This document shows, one piece after another, positions 5,337 to 13,292 of a stretch of DNA of 13,795 nt; the first letter of the stretch is position 1, and each line of letters starts with the position of its first letter. Source of the stretch: Candidatus Poseidoniaceae archaeon. GTDB lineage: Archaea; Thermoplasmatota; Poseidoniia; Poseidoniales; Poseidoniaceae. A program made the translations under genes and the position numbers. The stretch lies in NCBI GenBank assembly GCA_022451765.1, contig JAKUNY010000026.1, forward strand, positions 1 through 13,795, written 5' to 3'. The notes beneath the pieces are model-generated. The model made no database searches and was not told the DNA's origin. It was given only the letters and a program-made list of their open reading frames with translations.

Positions 5337-7895
5337 TCAGATCAAATCTCTTCCTTGGAGATTCTCAATGTTTATGCCACTCGGTAAACCGAGGTCGACG
5401 GGCATTCCAGCAACGGTTGTAATAATGCCATAGAGATGAAGATAGAGGCCATGTGGCGGCTGGTTTTCTCCATTGTAGGGTATCTTCTTCCATAAATTGG
5501 TACGATTATAGAAGTCTGAAATAGATTGTTCTTTTGAGTGCACAATCCAAGCGTTTGCTCTTGCAGCGTGTTTTCGTGAGGCTGTTGAGCCGAGTCGAGG
5601 TGAGACATGAACAGTGTGAAGAATTGGCCAATCTCGCATCCAATCTCCCTCAGAGTCAACCAGCAGCGTCATCTTTGTCGGTTCGGTTGCCATTCCTTCA
5701 AGAAGGCCAAGTTCATTGAGAATCCGAACCAAGGATCGAACATGTGGATGCCTCGGCTCATTCGCTCGTAAATCACGTGCAATTCGAACTGCAGTGTTCG
5801 GCCTGTTTGCGTCAAGGTGCAACAGAGCAGCAACAACACGTCCTTGTGACCATGCAGTGGTAGGCAAGTCGACACTCTCCTCGTGCTTCTTCATGAAGGA
5901 TTCAAGCATCGAAAGGGCTTCTTCACTTCGTCCATCCAAACGCATCCGGGCACAATCACCGAGAAGCATAAGTCTGTCAGCGGGCCGGTTTCGATAGGTT
6001 GTGTTCCCACGGGGATTTCCTTCGGCCGTTCGCTTCAGTAAATCGATGTTCCGACGCATCAAAGGGTCAATGCGCAAAATGGGTTGAGATACGCTCGGAA
6101 CCCTGCGTCTTGTGTCAAGAACAGCAGCGAACCATTGCAATCGTGCTGCTTCGACATCACTCTTGTTGAGAAGTGCGAGTCTCGGTGCGGCTTCTGGTAA
6201 ATCGCGCTGACATAAACTCGCAGCAGCGAGAATCAATCGGGCCACTTGTGCATCTCTTCCAGCCTGCAAGGCGAGCAATGACACTGCATTTTCTTCAGCC
6301 TCTTCCCACCGATTTAAACCAGCAAAGAGTTGCATTTTCGCACCTGTTTGACGAAGTAGGTCCAACCCCTGGGTTGAGATTTCGGTTGGATTCAAAATTT
6401 CATCATAGAATTCGACCGCTTTCGTCCATCGATCTTGTGCGATGAGTTCCGTGAACGGTCGTTGCTTCAAATAGATCATGTCTTCCATTTTTGTGAGCAT
6501 TTGGCGCTGTTCACTGATGCTTGCATCAAAGGAAATATCGTCAAGTTTGGAACCAACTTGCAAGGACGTTAACCAGATCAGGAGGAAGCAAATTTGACCT
6601 CCTGAAGCAAGCATCCAAGTCAATTCTTCCATTGCGTCTTTTTCCACATAAGTGCAGAGCGTTCCTTGCCAATTGCCGCATTCAGCACCTTGTGGGAGGA
6701 AACTGGAATCCCAAAAGGTGATCATTGCGAGCGCCAAAAGGAGCATCGATTGTCCCGCGAAACCAGTAAAACAGAAATTCAGAACCCTTGCTTGTTGACT
6801 TCGTTCAGCTCGCAACAATCGACTATCAGCGAGTCGAATGCCTCCTCGACCGGAGACATCCTGAACATCGAGGAACAAAATTCGTGCCACTTCGTAAACG
6901 AAGAGGAAGCCAACCAATGCAACGTTGAGCAGCAAAAAGAGCAGAATTGAGGTAACCAGCGGGACGCGTAAGCCAGGGTCTGGAATGTTTGAGAACAATT
7001 CAATCAAAAAGAATCCAAGCATGCCACCCTCCTCCATGATGGTTGCTTGTTCACGGTATTCTGGCAGATCGATGACTTGGTCTGAATGGGTGAACAATTC
7101 AGGTGAGACGATGATTGCGATGAGCGATAACAACGTGTTGATGGCGACGACAGGCATTGCGAGAGTATTGAGGTGTACAATTCGAGCGATTAGTTGCTGT
7201 CGGGCATTTGGTGCATGGTTGTGAAACGGCGAGGGGTTCCCTCGCGCAATTTGAGAAGACGATTGGCGTAGTGCTTGCCAAGACGTACCCATGACTCTGC
7301 CGTACGCTACAATTGAAGGAGAAAAGGCAAGCAGCAAAGAAGCGCTCAATCGGTGGGTAAAAGCAACGTCCCACGCACCCAGAATGGAATAAAACAACCC
7401 AACACCGAGCAACCAAACGAACGTAAGTGCAAAGTAAGCCGTATTTCTTGCACGACTCGATTCTTGCATCTTCGGTTTCCCATGACCAATCGGTTTTATG
7501 ATTTGATCACCGAGTGATGAGCCCGATGAAATCACGGCTGGGAGAATGATGAGAATCAAAGCTAGGGAGATATTTGGAGCATGAAAACCATCGCTCCACC
7601 CTTGTGCATAGATGATGTACTCAAAGAACAACAACAATGCTCCCGTCAGGGCGAAAAGATAGGTTGCGACACCAAATCGCATACCTCGACTGCGGAGGAG
7701 ATCTCGCGCCTCACTAAACGACTCTGTGACAGTGTGCACTTCGTATCGCATTGGTCCTGTTTCAAATGCAACCTGCAGTCCACGTAACTGGCGTGGAACA
7801 ACGGTTCGCCAGAACAACAGGGCTATGAGGCCTGCAAAAATGAGTGGTATGACTGCGATTGAGGCAAAGCCTTCAACAATCACCGGGCCACTCAT
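5337..7895 (-). CDS. Unrecognised large membrane protein with about nine TM segments and a TPR-like C-terminal region
   Basis: The protein has 852 residues. Hydrophobic segments lie at about 9-28, 74-96, 109-126, 152-173, 183-199, 241-263, 311-335, 373-394 and 424-445. A probably extracytoplasmic loop (about 395-423) carries two cysteines, C406 and C414, which could form a disulfide. Residues 480-730 are soluble helix pairs of TPR character (AQDRWTKAVEFYDEI; AGLNRWEEAEENAVSLLALQ; DGRSEEALSMLESFM; NRPNTAVRIARDL). The last 110 residues form a separate mixed domain (KMTLLVDSEGDWMRDWPIL and onward). No known catalytic motif is seen and I do not recognise the family. A bound TPR partner, assembly of a surface or secretion complex, or cell-envelope work are all possible. 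The start at 7895 is supported by a TATA-like box 20-30 bases upstream. The stop codon abuts that of the convergent membrane protein. Confidence 0.85.
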   Translation of the reverse strand: MSGPVIVEGFASIAVIPLIFAGLIALLFWRTVVPRQLRGLQVAFETGPMRYEVHTVTESFSEARDLLRSRGMRFGVATYLFALTGALLLFFEYIIYAQGWSDGFHAPNISLALILIILPAVISSGSSLGDQIIKPIGHGKPKMQESSRARNTAYFALTFVWLLGVGLFYSILGAWDVAFTHRLSASLLLAFSPSIVAYGRVMGTSWQALRQSSSQIARGNPSPFHNHAPNARQQLIARIVHLNTLAMPVVAINTLLSLIAIIVSPELFTHSDQVIDLPEYREQATIMEEGGMLGFFLIELFSNIPDPGLRVPLVTSILLFLLLNVALVGFLFVYEVARILFLDVQDVSGRGGIRLADSRLLRAERSQQARVLNFCFTGFAGQSMLLLALAMITFWDSSFLPQGAECGNWQGTLCTYVEKDAMEELTWMLASGGQICFLLIWLTSLQVGSKLDDISFDASISEQRQMLTKMEDMIYLKQRPFTELIAQDRWTKAVEFYDEILNPTEISTQGLDLLRQTGAKMQLFAGLNRWEEAEENAVSLLALQAGRDAQVARLILAAASLCQRDLPEAAPRLALLNKSDVEAARLQWFAAVLDTRRRVPSVSQPILRIDPLMRRNIDLLKRTAEGNPRGNTTYRNRPADRLMLLGDCARMRLDGRSEEALSMLESFMKKHEESVDLPTTAWSQGRVVAALLHLDANRPNTAVRIARDLRANEPRHPHVRSLVRILNELGLLEGMATEPTKMTLLVDSEGDWMRDWPILHTVHVSPRLGSTASRKHAARANAWIVHSKEQSISDFYNRTNLWKKIPYNGENQPPHGLYLHLYGIITTVAGMPVDLGLPSGINIENLQGRDLI

Positions 7896-7915
7896 ACTTT
7901 TCCCAAGCCGTGCTT

Positions 7916-7924
7916 CTTTTTATG
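7916..7924 (-). promoter_or_regulatory. TATA-like box for the 852-residue membrane protein
   Basis: On the minus strand CATAAAAAG (7924-7916) lies in the 56-base gap after thrS. Its centre is about 25 bases before the ATG at 7895. Archaeal TATA boxes sit about 25 bases before the start site, so the transcript should begin at or within a few bases of the ATG, giving a leaderless mRNA. The lack of a good Shine-Dalgarno (only GGGAAAAGT before the ATG) agrees. It is assigned by eye. Confidence 0.5.
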
Positions 7925-7951
7925 CAGTACGAAACAATGGACTGTACGGAC

Positions 7952-9979
7952 TTAGTTTTCCTTGCGAACAGGCACCAAGCTAGGTTCAGTAACTTTGTTC
8001 TCAATCTCCTGCTTGATATCGTCAATGAATTGGCCGAGAGGGACATCAGCGACTTGATCGCCGGTACGAGAGCGGAGAGAGACACAGTTGTTGTTCATCT
8101 CACCATCGCCTAAAATCATCAAATAAGCAGGGCGCATCTTTCGTTGGGTGCGAATCTTCTTCCCGATCGTGTCGTCTCCATCATCGATTTGGACTCGAAC
8201 ACCTTGATCCATCATTTGTTGGGCGACCTCAGATGCGTACTGTTTGTGCTTTTCTGAAATGGTCAGGATGTGGACCTGCGTTGGCGATAGCCACGTTGGG
8301 AACTTACCAGCAAAGTGCTCGATAAGGACACCACAGAAGCGTTCCATTGAGCCAAATGGTGCTCGATGAATCATCGCCGGCCGATGATTCTCTCCATCGC
8401 TTCCCTTGTACCACAAATCAAATCGTTCTGGGAGATTGTAATCGACTTGAACGGTTCCAAGTTGCCACTCACGTCCGATAACGTCTTTGACAACGAAATC
8501 AATTTTCGGCCCATAGAACGCTGCCTCTCCCTCTTCTTCGGACCAATTGACCCCAAGTTTTGCAGCAGCAGAACGGCATGCCTCTTCCGCTCGATCCCAG
8601 CGTTCGGATTCCCCGACATATTTGTCTCCGTTTGGATCTCTGAGTCCAACACGAACACGATAATCGTGCATGCCTAGAACGTCAAAGATGGTTTGAACCA
8701 ACTCGATGCATCCCATGACTTCGTCTGCGATTTGGTCTTCGGTAACGAACAAATGGGCATCATCTTGCGTGAATCCACGGACTCTGGTAAGTCCTGAGAT
8801 TTCACCGGATTGTTCCCACCGGTAGACCGTACCAAATTCTGCTAAACGCAGGGGAAGGTCACGATAAGAACGTGCTTGGGAAGCATAGATTTTGACGTGG
8901 TGTGGGCAATTCATTGGTTTGAGCATATACCCATCGATGTCACCTGTGCTCATCATGTTGGATAATTCCGAACATGAACAACCTTCGTCAGCGAGTTTTT
9001 TCATCAAATCCCGTTCAACAAGAGGTGGATATTGACTTTCTTGGTAGTAAGGGAAGTGCCCTGAAGTCCGGTACAAGTCGAGTTTCCCTATGTGAGGAGT
9101 GAAGACCTGGTGGTAACCCTGACGTCGCAAATGATGCGAAATAAAATCTTGCAGCTGTTGACGAACGATGGCACCACGTGGTGTCCAAAGAATCAGGCCT
9201 TGTCCGACTTCTTCGTCAACATGGAACAGTTGCAGGTCTTTGCCAAGCTTTCGATGGTCGCGTAGCTTTGCTTGTTCCATTCGGTTCAACGTGGCTTTTA
9301 GGGCTTCCTTTGTTGGTTCAACAATCCCATAAATTCGCACCAATTGTTCTCGGGATTGATCGCCACGCCAGTACGCAGATGAGACCGATGTCAATCGACT
9401 GAACATCAATTTCGCAGTGCTTGGAACGTGTGGACCAAGACAGAGGTCGTACCACTCGCCCTGCTTGTAGATTGTAGAGCCGTCGCCGGCTTCCAGCTTA
9501 TCTTCAATGATTTCGATTTTGTAAGGGTTGGCTGAAAAGTGCTCACGCAGTTCTTGGTCATCAAGTTCGACGCGCTCAACCTTGAGGTTCCGTCGTGCAA
9601 TCTCATGCATCTTCTTCTCGATGGGCTTTAGGTCACCTTCACCGATGGGCTCCATGGCGAAATCGTAGTAGAAGCCTCGGTCGATGGCGGGGCCAATGGT
9701 TGGTTTTGCATCCGGATAAAGCTCCATGACAGCTTGTGCCAGAAGGTGTGCTGCACTGTGTCTGAGAATGTGAATTCCCTCATCGCTCTCTGCAAGAATT
9801 CCTTCAATGTTGCAATCATCGATTAAGACGGTTGAGAAATCGTGCCCAACATCATTGATGCGAGCTGCGAGGCATCCGTGCTTCTTGCCGAGGGCGTCAA
9901 CGACAACTTCACCAGCGGTTACACCCGCTGCATACTCGTTGACTGTTCCATCCGGAAGTGTAACGTTGACCATCGACAT
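7952..9979 (-). CDS. thrS: Threonyl-tRNA synthetase, bacterial-type domain layout
   Basis: The enzyme charges tRNA-Thr with threonine and hydrolyses mischarged Ser-tRNA-Thr. From the ATG at 9979 it has 675 residues. Domains in order: TGS (about 3-65, VNVTLPDGTVNEY); editing domain with HSAAH (74-78) and CLGPH (C180, H184); class II core with motif 1 near 260-300; zinc ligands C358 (MNCPHH), H409 and H538; motif 2 RWEQSGEISGLTRVRGF (387-403); motif 3 HRAPFGSMERF (538-548); and the C-terminal anticodon-binding domain (about 565-665). All active-site and editing residues are present. A segment at about 318-350, including a CSC, is longer than in E. coli ThrS. An upstream ATG at 10042 would add 21 residues and overlap the previous gene by 7 bases. 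The 9979 start fits the family N-terminus and has AGAGG seven to eight bases upstream. It probably forms an operon with the 98-residue gene. Confidence 0.95.
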   Translation of the reverse strand: MSMVNVTLPDGTVNEYAAGVTAGEVVVDALGKKHGCLAARINDVGHDFSTVLIDDCNIEGILAESDEGIHILRHSAAHLLAQAVMELYPDAKPTIGPAIDRGFYYDFAMEPIGEGDLKPIEKKMHEIARRNLKVERVELDDQELREHFSANPYKIEIIEDKLEAGDGSTIYKQGEWYDLCLGPHVPSTAKLMFSRLTSVSSAYWRGDQSREQLVRIYGIVEPTKEALKATLNRMEQAKLRDHRKLGKDLQLFHVDEEVGQGLILWTPRGAIVRQQLQDFISHHLRRQGYHQVFTPHIGKLDLYRTSGHFPYYQESQYPPLVERDLMKKLADEGCSCSELSNMMSTGDIDGYMLKPMNCPHHVKIYASQARSYRDLPLRLAEFGTVYRWEQSGEISGLTRVRGFTQDDAHLFVTEDQIADEVMGCIELVQTIFDVLGMHDYRVRVGLRDPNGDKYVGESERWDRAEEACRSAAAKLGVNWSEEEGEAAFYGPKIDFVVKDVIGREWQLGTVQVDYNLPERFDLWYKGSDGENHRPAMIHRAPFGSMERFCGVLIEHFAGKFPTWLSPTQVHILTISEKHKQYASEVAQQMMDQGVRVQIDDGDDTIGKKIRTQRKMRPAYLMILGDGEMNNNCVSLRSRTGDQVADVPLGQFIDDIKQEIENKVTEPSLVPVRKEN

Positions 9980-10035
9980 GGGGACGCCTCTTGAGTGCCC
10001 CTCGACGGTCTTCTTCATGAATGCGACGCTTGAAA

Positions 10036-10332
10036 TTACCATTCAACGACGATGTCGTCATCCAAACTTTGGCTCGGCTTCTCAAGAATGATTTGTTCCT
10101 TCACCACTTGTTTCTCTGCTTTTTTCTTCGGTGGGACGACGAATGATTCAGGTGTTTTTACTTCGGTTAGCTTGAATCCGAATTGAGGCTTTACCTGTTC
10201 ATTTTGAGATGTCTCAATCGGAGGCTTGACCTCGATTTCTTCTTTCTCCATCTCGCCCTTTCCCATTTCTTTCATGCTTTCTTGCATGACCTTGTCAAGA
10301 GCAATTTCGTCAGGCTCTGAGCGTTTGACCAT
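10036..10332 (-). CDS. Small charged, probably disordered protein upstream of thrS
   Basis: The protein has 98 residues, rich in Glu, Lys, Pro and Gln and poor in hydrophobics. It carries a Met/Glu/Lys-rich start (MQESMKEMGKGEMEKEEIEV), a lysine patch (PPKKKAEKQ) and an acidic end (SLDDDIVVEW). No domain, membrane span or signal peptide is seen; most of it should be disordered, apart from a possible N-terminal helix. The ATG at 10332 has GGAG four bases upstream (GGAGAATC-ATG). It precedes thrS on the same strand with a 56-base gap (or a 7-base overlap if thrS starts at 10042), so the two are probably co-transcribed. Function is unknown; charged tails of this kind occur in ribosome- or nucleic-acid-associated small proteins, but that is only a guess. 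Confidence 0.62.
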   Translation of the reverse strand: MVKRSEPDEIALDKVMQESMKEMGKGEMEKEEIEVKPPIETSQNEQVKPQFGFKLTEVKTPESFVVPPKKKAEKQVVKEQIILEKPSQSLDDDIVVEW

Positions 10333-10395
10333 GATTCTCCATTACAAGGACCAACATCAAAACATCGGTCAATTGATTCGATAAGGTCAAGAGCA
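10333..10395. promoter_or_regulatory. Short divergent promoter region
   Basis: Sixty-three bases separate the divergent starts of the 98-residue gene (10332) and the NAD-kinase-like gene (10396), so promoters for both must lie in or near this gap. On the minus strand CCTTATCGA (about 10385-10377) is a weak TATA candidate for the thrS unit. I see no clear TATA box in the plus direction, only AAGGTC as a weak ribosome site before 10396. No repeats or operators stand out. Confidence 0.3.
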
Positions 10396-11565
10396 ATGAT
10401 TGAAAACGAACCGAAAACAGGTCGAGGTATGCGAATCGGCGTCGTCGTCAATCCCGATGCTGGCCTTGGCGGTCGCTTGGGCTTCAAGGGAAGCGATGGT
10501 CGAGCTAAGGAAGCACGTGAAGCGGGAGCCGTTGATCGTTCAGGCCCACGTATGCAACAATGCATCACGAAATTTATTGATTTGCAACAATCCAGTCTCA
10601 ATCGCATCGGAGTCAATCCAACCTTTGTTTCATGGTCTGGAAGAATGGGTGGCGATTGGCTTGCGGGCGTTGAGTATGAACAACGCCAACCATCGCCGTC
10701 AGAATCCACAGCAACCGATACCGCAGCACTTGTCCTGGATTTGGTTTCCGCAAACGTTGACGCCATTCTCTATGCAGGCGGTGACGGAACAACTCGTGAC
10801 ATTGTCAATGCACTCGACGGTCATGATACGCCGTTGATTGGCGTTCCAGCTGGTGTTAAAATGCATTCAGGTTGTTTTGCTACAACTCCAAATGCTGCCG
10901 CAGAGGTACTCCTTGCCTTCCTTCAAGGAGATCTGATGGTCGCGATTACTGAGGTAATGGATCTTGATGAGGAAATCTATCAGAAAGGTGAATGGAAGGT
11001 CCGAATGTATGGAGAAGCATGGACTCCATCAAGTCCTCGATTTATGCAGGGCGCAAAGGAACAGGTAGAGCGAGCAAGTGAAGCTGAAACCATTGAAGGG
11101 CTCGCCAACCATGTTGGAAATTTAATCGAAGAAGACCCTGAACTGATGATCATATGGGGGAGTGGAGGAACGCTTCGCCGCATGGGCGAGCATCTCGGTG
11201 TTGAGTTAACTCTGCTTGGAATCGATATTCAACACAAAGGAAAAATCCATGCTGATTTGAACGAGGCAGCACTTCTTGAGCACCTGGTCAATTACGAAGG
11301 CCGTCGATTGCTTTTGCTCTCACCGATGGGCGGACAAGGTTTCCTCATTGGAAGAGGCAATCTTCAGCTATCACCTGATGTCTTGCGAGCGATTGGACTT
11401 GATTCGATTCTTGGTGTTGCAACACCATCGAAACTACTGGGCCTCTCAAATGTACGAATCGATACAGGGGATGTGTCACTAGATGAAGAATTCCAACAAC
11501 GCCGATTTGTAAAATTGCTTCAAGGTTATCGAACAACTCGTGTCATTCGAGTGCTTGAATCTTAA
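10396..11565 (+). CDS. NAD-kinase-like protein (archaeal COG3199-type, ATP-NAD kinase fold)
   Basis: The 389 residues belong by motif to the diacylglycerol-kinase/NAD-kinase superfamily. The N-terminal strand ends in VVVNPDAGLGGRLGFKGSDG (17-36), and the nucleotide-binding signature AGGDGTTRDI lies at 127-136, followed by PLIGVPAGVKMHSGCFATTP. This start and the length are typical of the archaeal COG3199 group, annotated as predicted ATP- or polyphosphate-dependent NAD kinases. The substrate of that group is not certain, so NADP synthesis is likely but not proven. The second half has another glycine-rich turn (IIWGSGGTLRRMGEHLGVELT) and IGRGNLQLSPDVLRAIG, also family features. The start could be 10396 (AAGGTC upstream) or the ATG at 10429 (MRIGVVVNP), which fits the family equally well. 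Its last codon shares a TTAA palindrome with the pyrG stop, so the two convergent genes overlap by 4 bases. Confidence 0.87.
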   Translation: MIENEPKTGRGMRIGVVVNPDAGLGGRLGFKGSDGRAKEAREAGAVDRSGPRMQQCITKFIDLQQSSLNRIGVNPTFVSWSGRMGGDWLAGVEYEQRQPSPSESTATDTAALVLDLVSANVDAILYAGGDGTTRDIVNALDGHDTPLIGVPAGVKMHSGCFATTPNAAAEVLLAFLQGDLMVAITEVMDLDEEIYQKGEWKVRMYGEAWTPSSPRFMQGAKEQVERASEAETIEGLANHVGNLIEEDPELMIIWGSGGTLRRMGEHLGVELTLLGIDIQHKGKIHADLNEAALLEHLVNYEGRRLLLLSPMGGQGFLIGRGNLQLSPDVLRAIGLDSILGVATPSKLLGLSNVRIDTGDVSLDEEFQQRRFVKLLQGYRTTRVIRVLES

Positions 11566-13190
11566 GGCAACGCTTGGCCGCTTGCAGCGAGGAGCAAACC
11601 AAGGAACGGTGGGCTTGGACGCCCCGGTCGAGACTTGAATTCAGGGTGGTACTGAACCCCTACATAGTATGGATGACCATCGAGTTCAAAGATTTCACAA
11701 CGTTGACCGCTTTCGTCTTTCCCAACAAATTTCAGTCCAGCAGACTCTATTTGAGCAACGAGGTCTGGATTGATTTCGTATCGATGGCGATGTCGCTCAT
11801 CGACGGAATCATGACCGCCGTAGAGGCGCTTCGTCACACAGTCATCCACTTGGAAGATTGTTGGGCGAGATCCGAGACGCATCGTTCCACCAAGATGGGT
11901 TTTCGAAATTTCAGGCATGAAAATAACGGCAGGGTTCGCTGCATCTGAATCAAATTCGGTGGATGTTGCATCGTTGATTCCGAGAACATTTCGACAGAAC
12001 TCAATTGTTGCGACTTGCAGTCCAAGGCATATGCCGAGGTAGGGTACGTTGTTTTCTCGAGCATACTGAGCAGCGAGAATTTTCCCTTCAATACCACGAT
12101 CTCCAAATCCACCAGGAACCAGAATCCCGTTCGCGTTTCGCAGTAAATCCCAAGATTCGGAGTTTTTCGCGTTCTCTAAATCGCTGGCTTCAATCCAATC
12201 GATGGTCAATTTCCGTTCAACTGCAATCGCAGCGTGCTGCAAGGATTTGATCACTGAAAGGTAGGCATCAGAAAGGTCTGTGTATTTCCCAACCATCGCA
12301 ATACGGACATCTTCAGTCAACTCATCGAGGCGGTATGCCATTGCACGCCAATCAGCGAGAAGCCCTGTCTTGTTGCAATCAATGTTGAGAATGTTGCAAA
12401 ACCCTTGCTCCTCAAGCATCAGTGGGACGTGGTAAATGTTCGGGACATCATGCGTTGAGAAAACAGCATCGGGATGAACATGGCAGAATGCAGAAAGTTT
12501 CTGTCGAGTTTCGTTGTTCAAAGGTTTGGTTGAGCGACAGACAAGAACATCTGGAGTTATCCCAAGCCCCATGAGTTCTTTCACAGTATGTTGTGTTGGC
12601 TTTGTTTTTTGTTCACCAACGGGGCCTAAAACAGGTACAAGGGAAACGTGGACGAAAGTGACGTTTTCCCGGCCGACACGGAATTGAAATTGTCGGAGTG
12701 CCTCAAGATAGGGTGCACTTTCAATATCGCCAACGGTCCCACCAAGTTCGATGATGCAGACATCGGGAGACGTTTCACCACCGTCTGCAGCTTGCTCAGC
12801 TACATCAATAATCCAATCTTGTATTGCGTCAGTGATGTGCGGGATGACCTGAACGGTCTTTCCTAAGTAGTCTCCTCGCCTCTCAGCTTCGAGTACTTTT
12901 GAGTAAATCTTCCCAGTGGTGAGGTTGTTGTCCCGTGCGAGGTTAAGATCGAGAAATCGTTCATAATTTCCAAGATCCAAATCAACTTCGCCGCCGTCAT
13001 CGAGAACGAATACTTCGCCATGTTCGAAGGGACTCATCGTACCTGCGTCACTGTTGAGATACGGATCAATTTTGATGGAAGTGACACGCAGTCCTGCACT
13101 CTTCAGGAGAACACCGATGCTACTTGCAGTAACACCTTTGCCCAATCCACTGAGCACTCCCCCGCTGACAATTACGTACTTCAAACCCAT
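11562..13190 (-). CDS. pyrG: CTP synthase PyrG
   Basis: The enzyme makes CTP from UTP, ATP and glutamine in the last step of pyrimidine nucleotide synthesis. The 542 residues are close to the usual 535-550. The N-terminal synthetase domain (1 to about 270) has the ATP loop SGGVLSGLGKG (9-19), IDPYLNSDAGTMSPFEHGEVFV (41-62), the IELGGTVGDIES segment (147-158) and GEQKTKPTQHTVKEL (192-206). The C-terminal class I glutamine amidotransferase has PGGFGDRG (359-366), nucleophile C388 in GICLGLQ, RHRHRYEIN (467-475) and the H515/E517 pair (YHPE). The start at 13190 (MGLKYVIVSGG) matches the family. In-frame TTG or ATG codons further up add sequence unlike it. No Shine-Dalgarno is visible before 13190, and AT-rich sequence at about 13217-13231 could be a TATA element for a leaderless start. 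It is divergent from the threonine dehydrogenase gene. Confidence 0.97.
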   Translation of the reverse strand: MGLKYVIVSGGVLSGLGKGVTASSIGVLLKSAGLRVTSIKIDPYLNSDAGTMSPFEHGEVFVLDDGGEVDLDLGNYERFLDLNLARDNNLTTGKIYSKVLEAERRGDYLGKTVQVIPHITDAIQDWIIDVAEQAADGGETSPDVCIIELGGTVGDIESAPYLEALRQFQFRVGRENVTFVHVSLVPVLGPVGEQKTKPTQHTVKELMGLGITPDVLVCRSTKPLNNETRQKLSAFCHVHPDAVFSTHDVPNIYHVPLMLEEQGFCNILNIDCNKTGLLADWRAMAYRLDELTEDVRIAMVGKYTDLSDAYLSVIKSLQHAAIAVERKLTIDWIEASDLENAKNSESWDLLRNANGILVPGGFGDRGIEGKILAAQYARENNVPYLGICLGLQVATIEFCRNVLGINDATSTEFDSDAANPAVIFMPEISKTHLGGTMRLGSRPTIFQVDDCVTKRLYGGHDSVDERHRHRYEINPDLVAQIESAGLKFVGKDESGQRCEIFELDGHPYYVGVQYHPEFKSRPGRPSPPFLGLLLAASGQALP

Positions 13191-13292
13191 CAACGGGATT
13201 TCTAGCCGTCGCGCATACCATATCAATATTGGCCATGAGGATTGACTATGTCTCATCTGTAATTTCAAGTATCGTCAGATGAAGGGCAGTTT
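13191..13292. promoter_or_regulatory. Divergent promoter region between pyrG and threonine dehydrogenase
   Basis: This 102-base gap separates divergent starts. The AT-rich CATATCAATATT (13220-13231), read on the minus strand as AATATTGATATG, lies about 30-40 bases before the pyrG ATG and is the best TATA candidate there. For the plus gene I see AAGGG six bases before the ATG as a ribosome site, but no convincing TATA box. No strong dyads stand out. Confidence 0.35.

Noticed and set aside
13234..13262. GAGGA followed by a four-residue mini-ORF (MSHL-stop) upstream of threonine dehydrogenase
   Set aside because: The ribosome-site match is weak, the gene has its own AAGGG at good spacing, and the stop is 30 bases from the start codon, so there is little reason to see more than chance.
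13191..13268. Upstream in-frame extension of pyrG to a TTG at 13268
   Set aside because: CTP synthases begin with the (M)xKYVIVSGG segment, which starts at 13190; the extra residues have no counterpart in the family.
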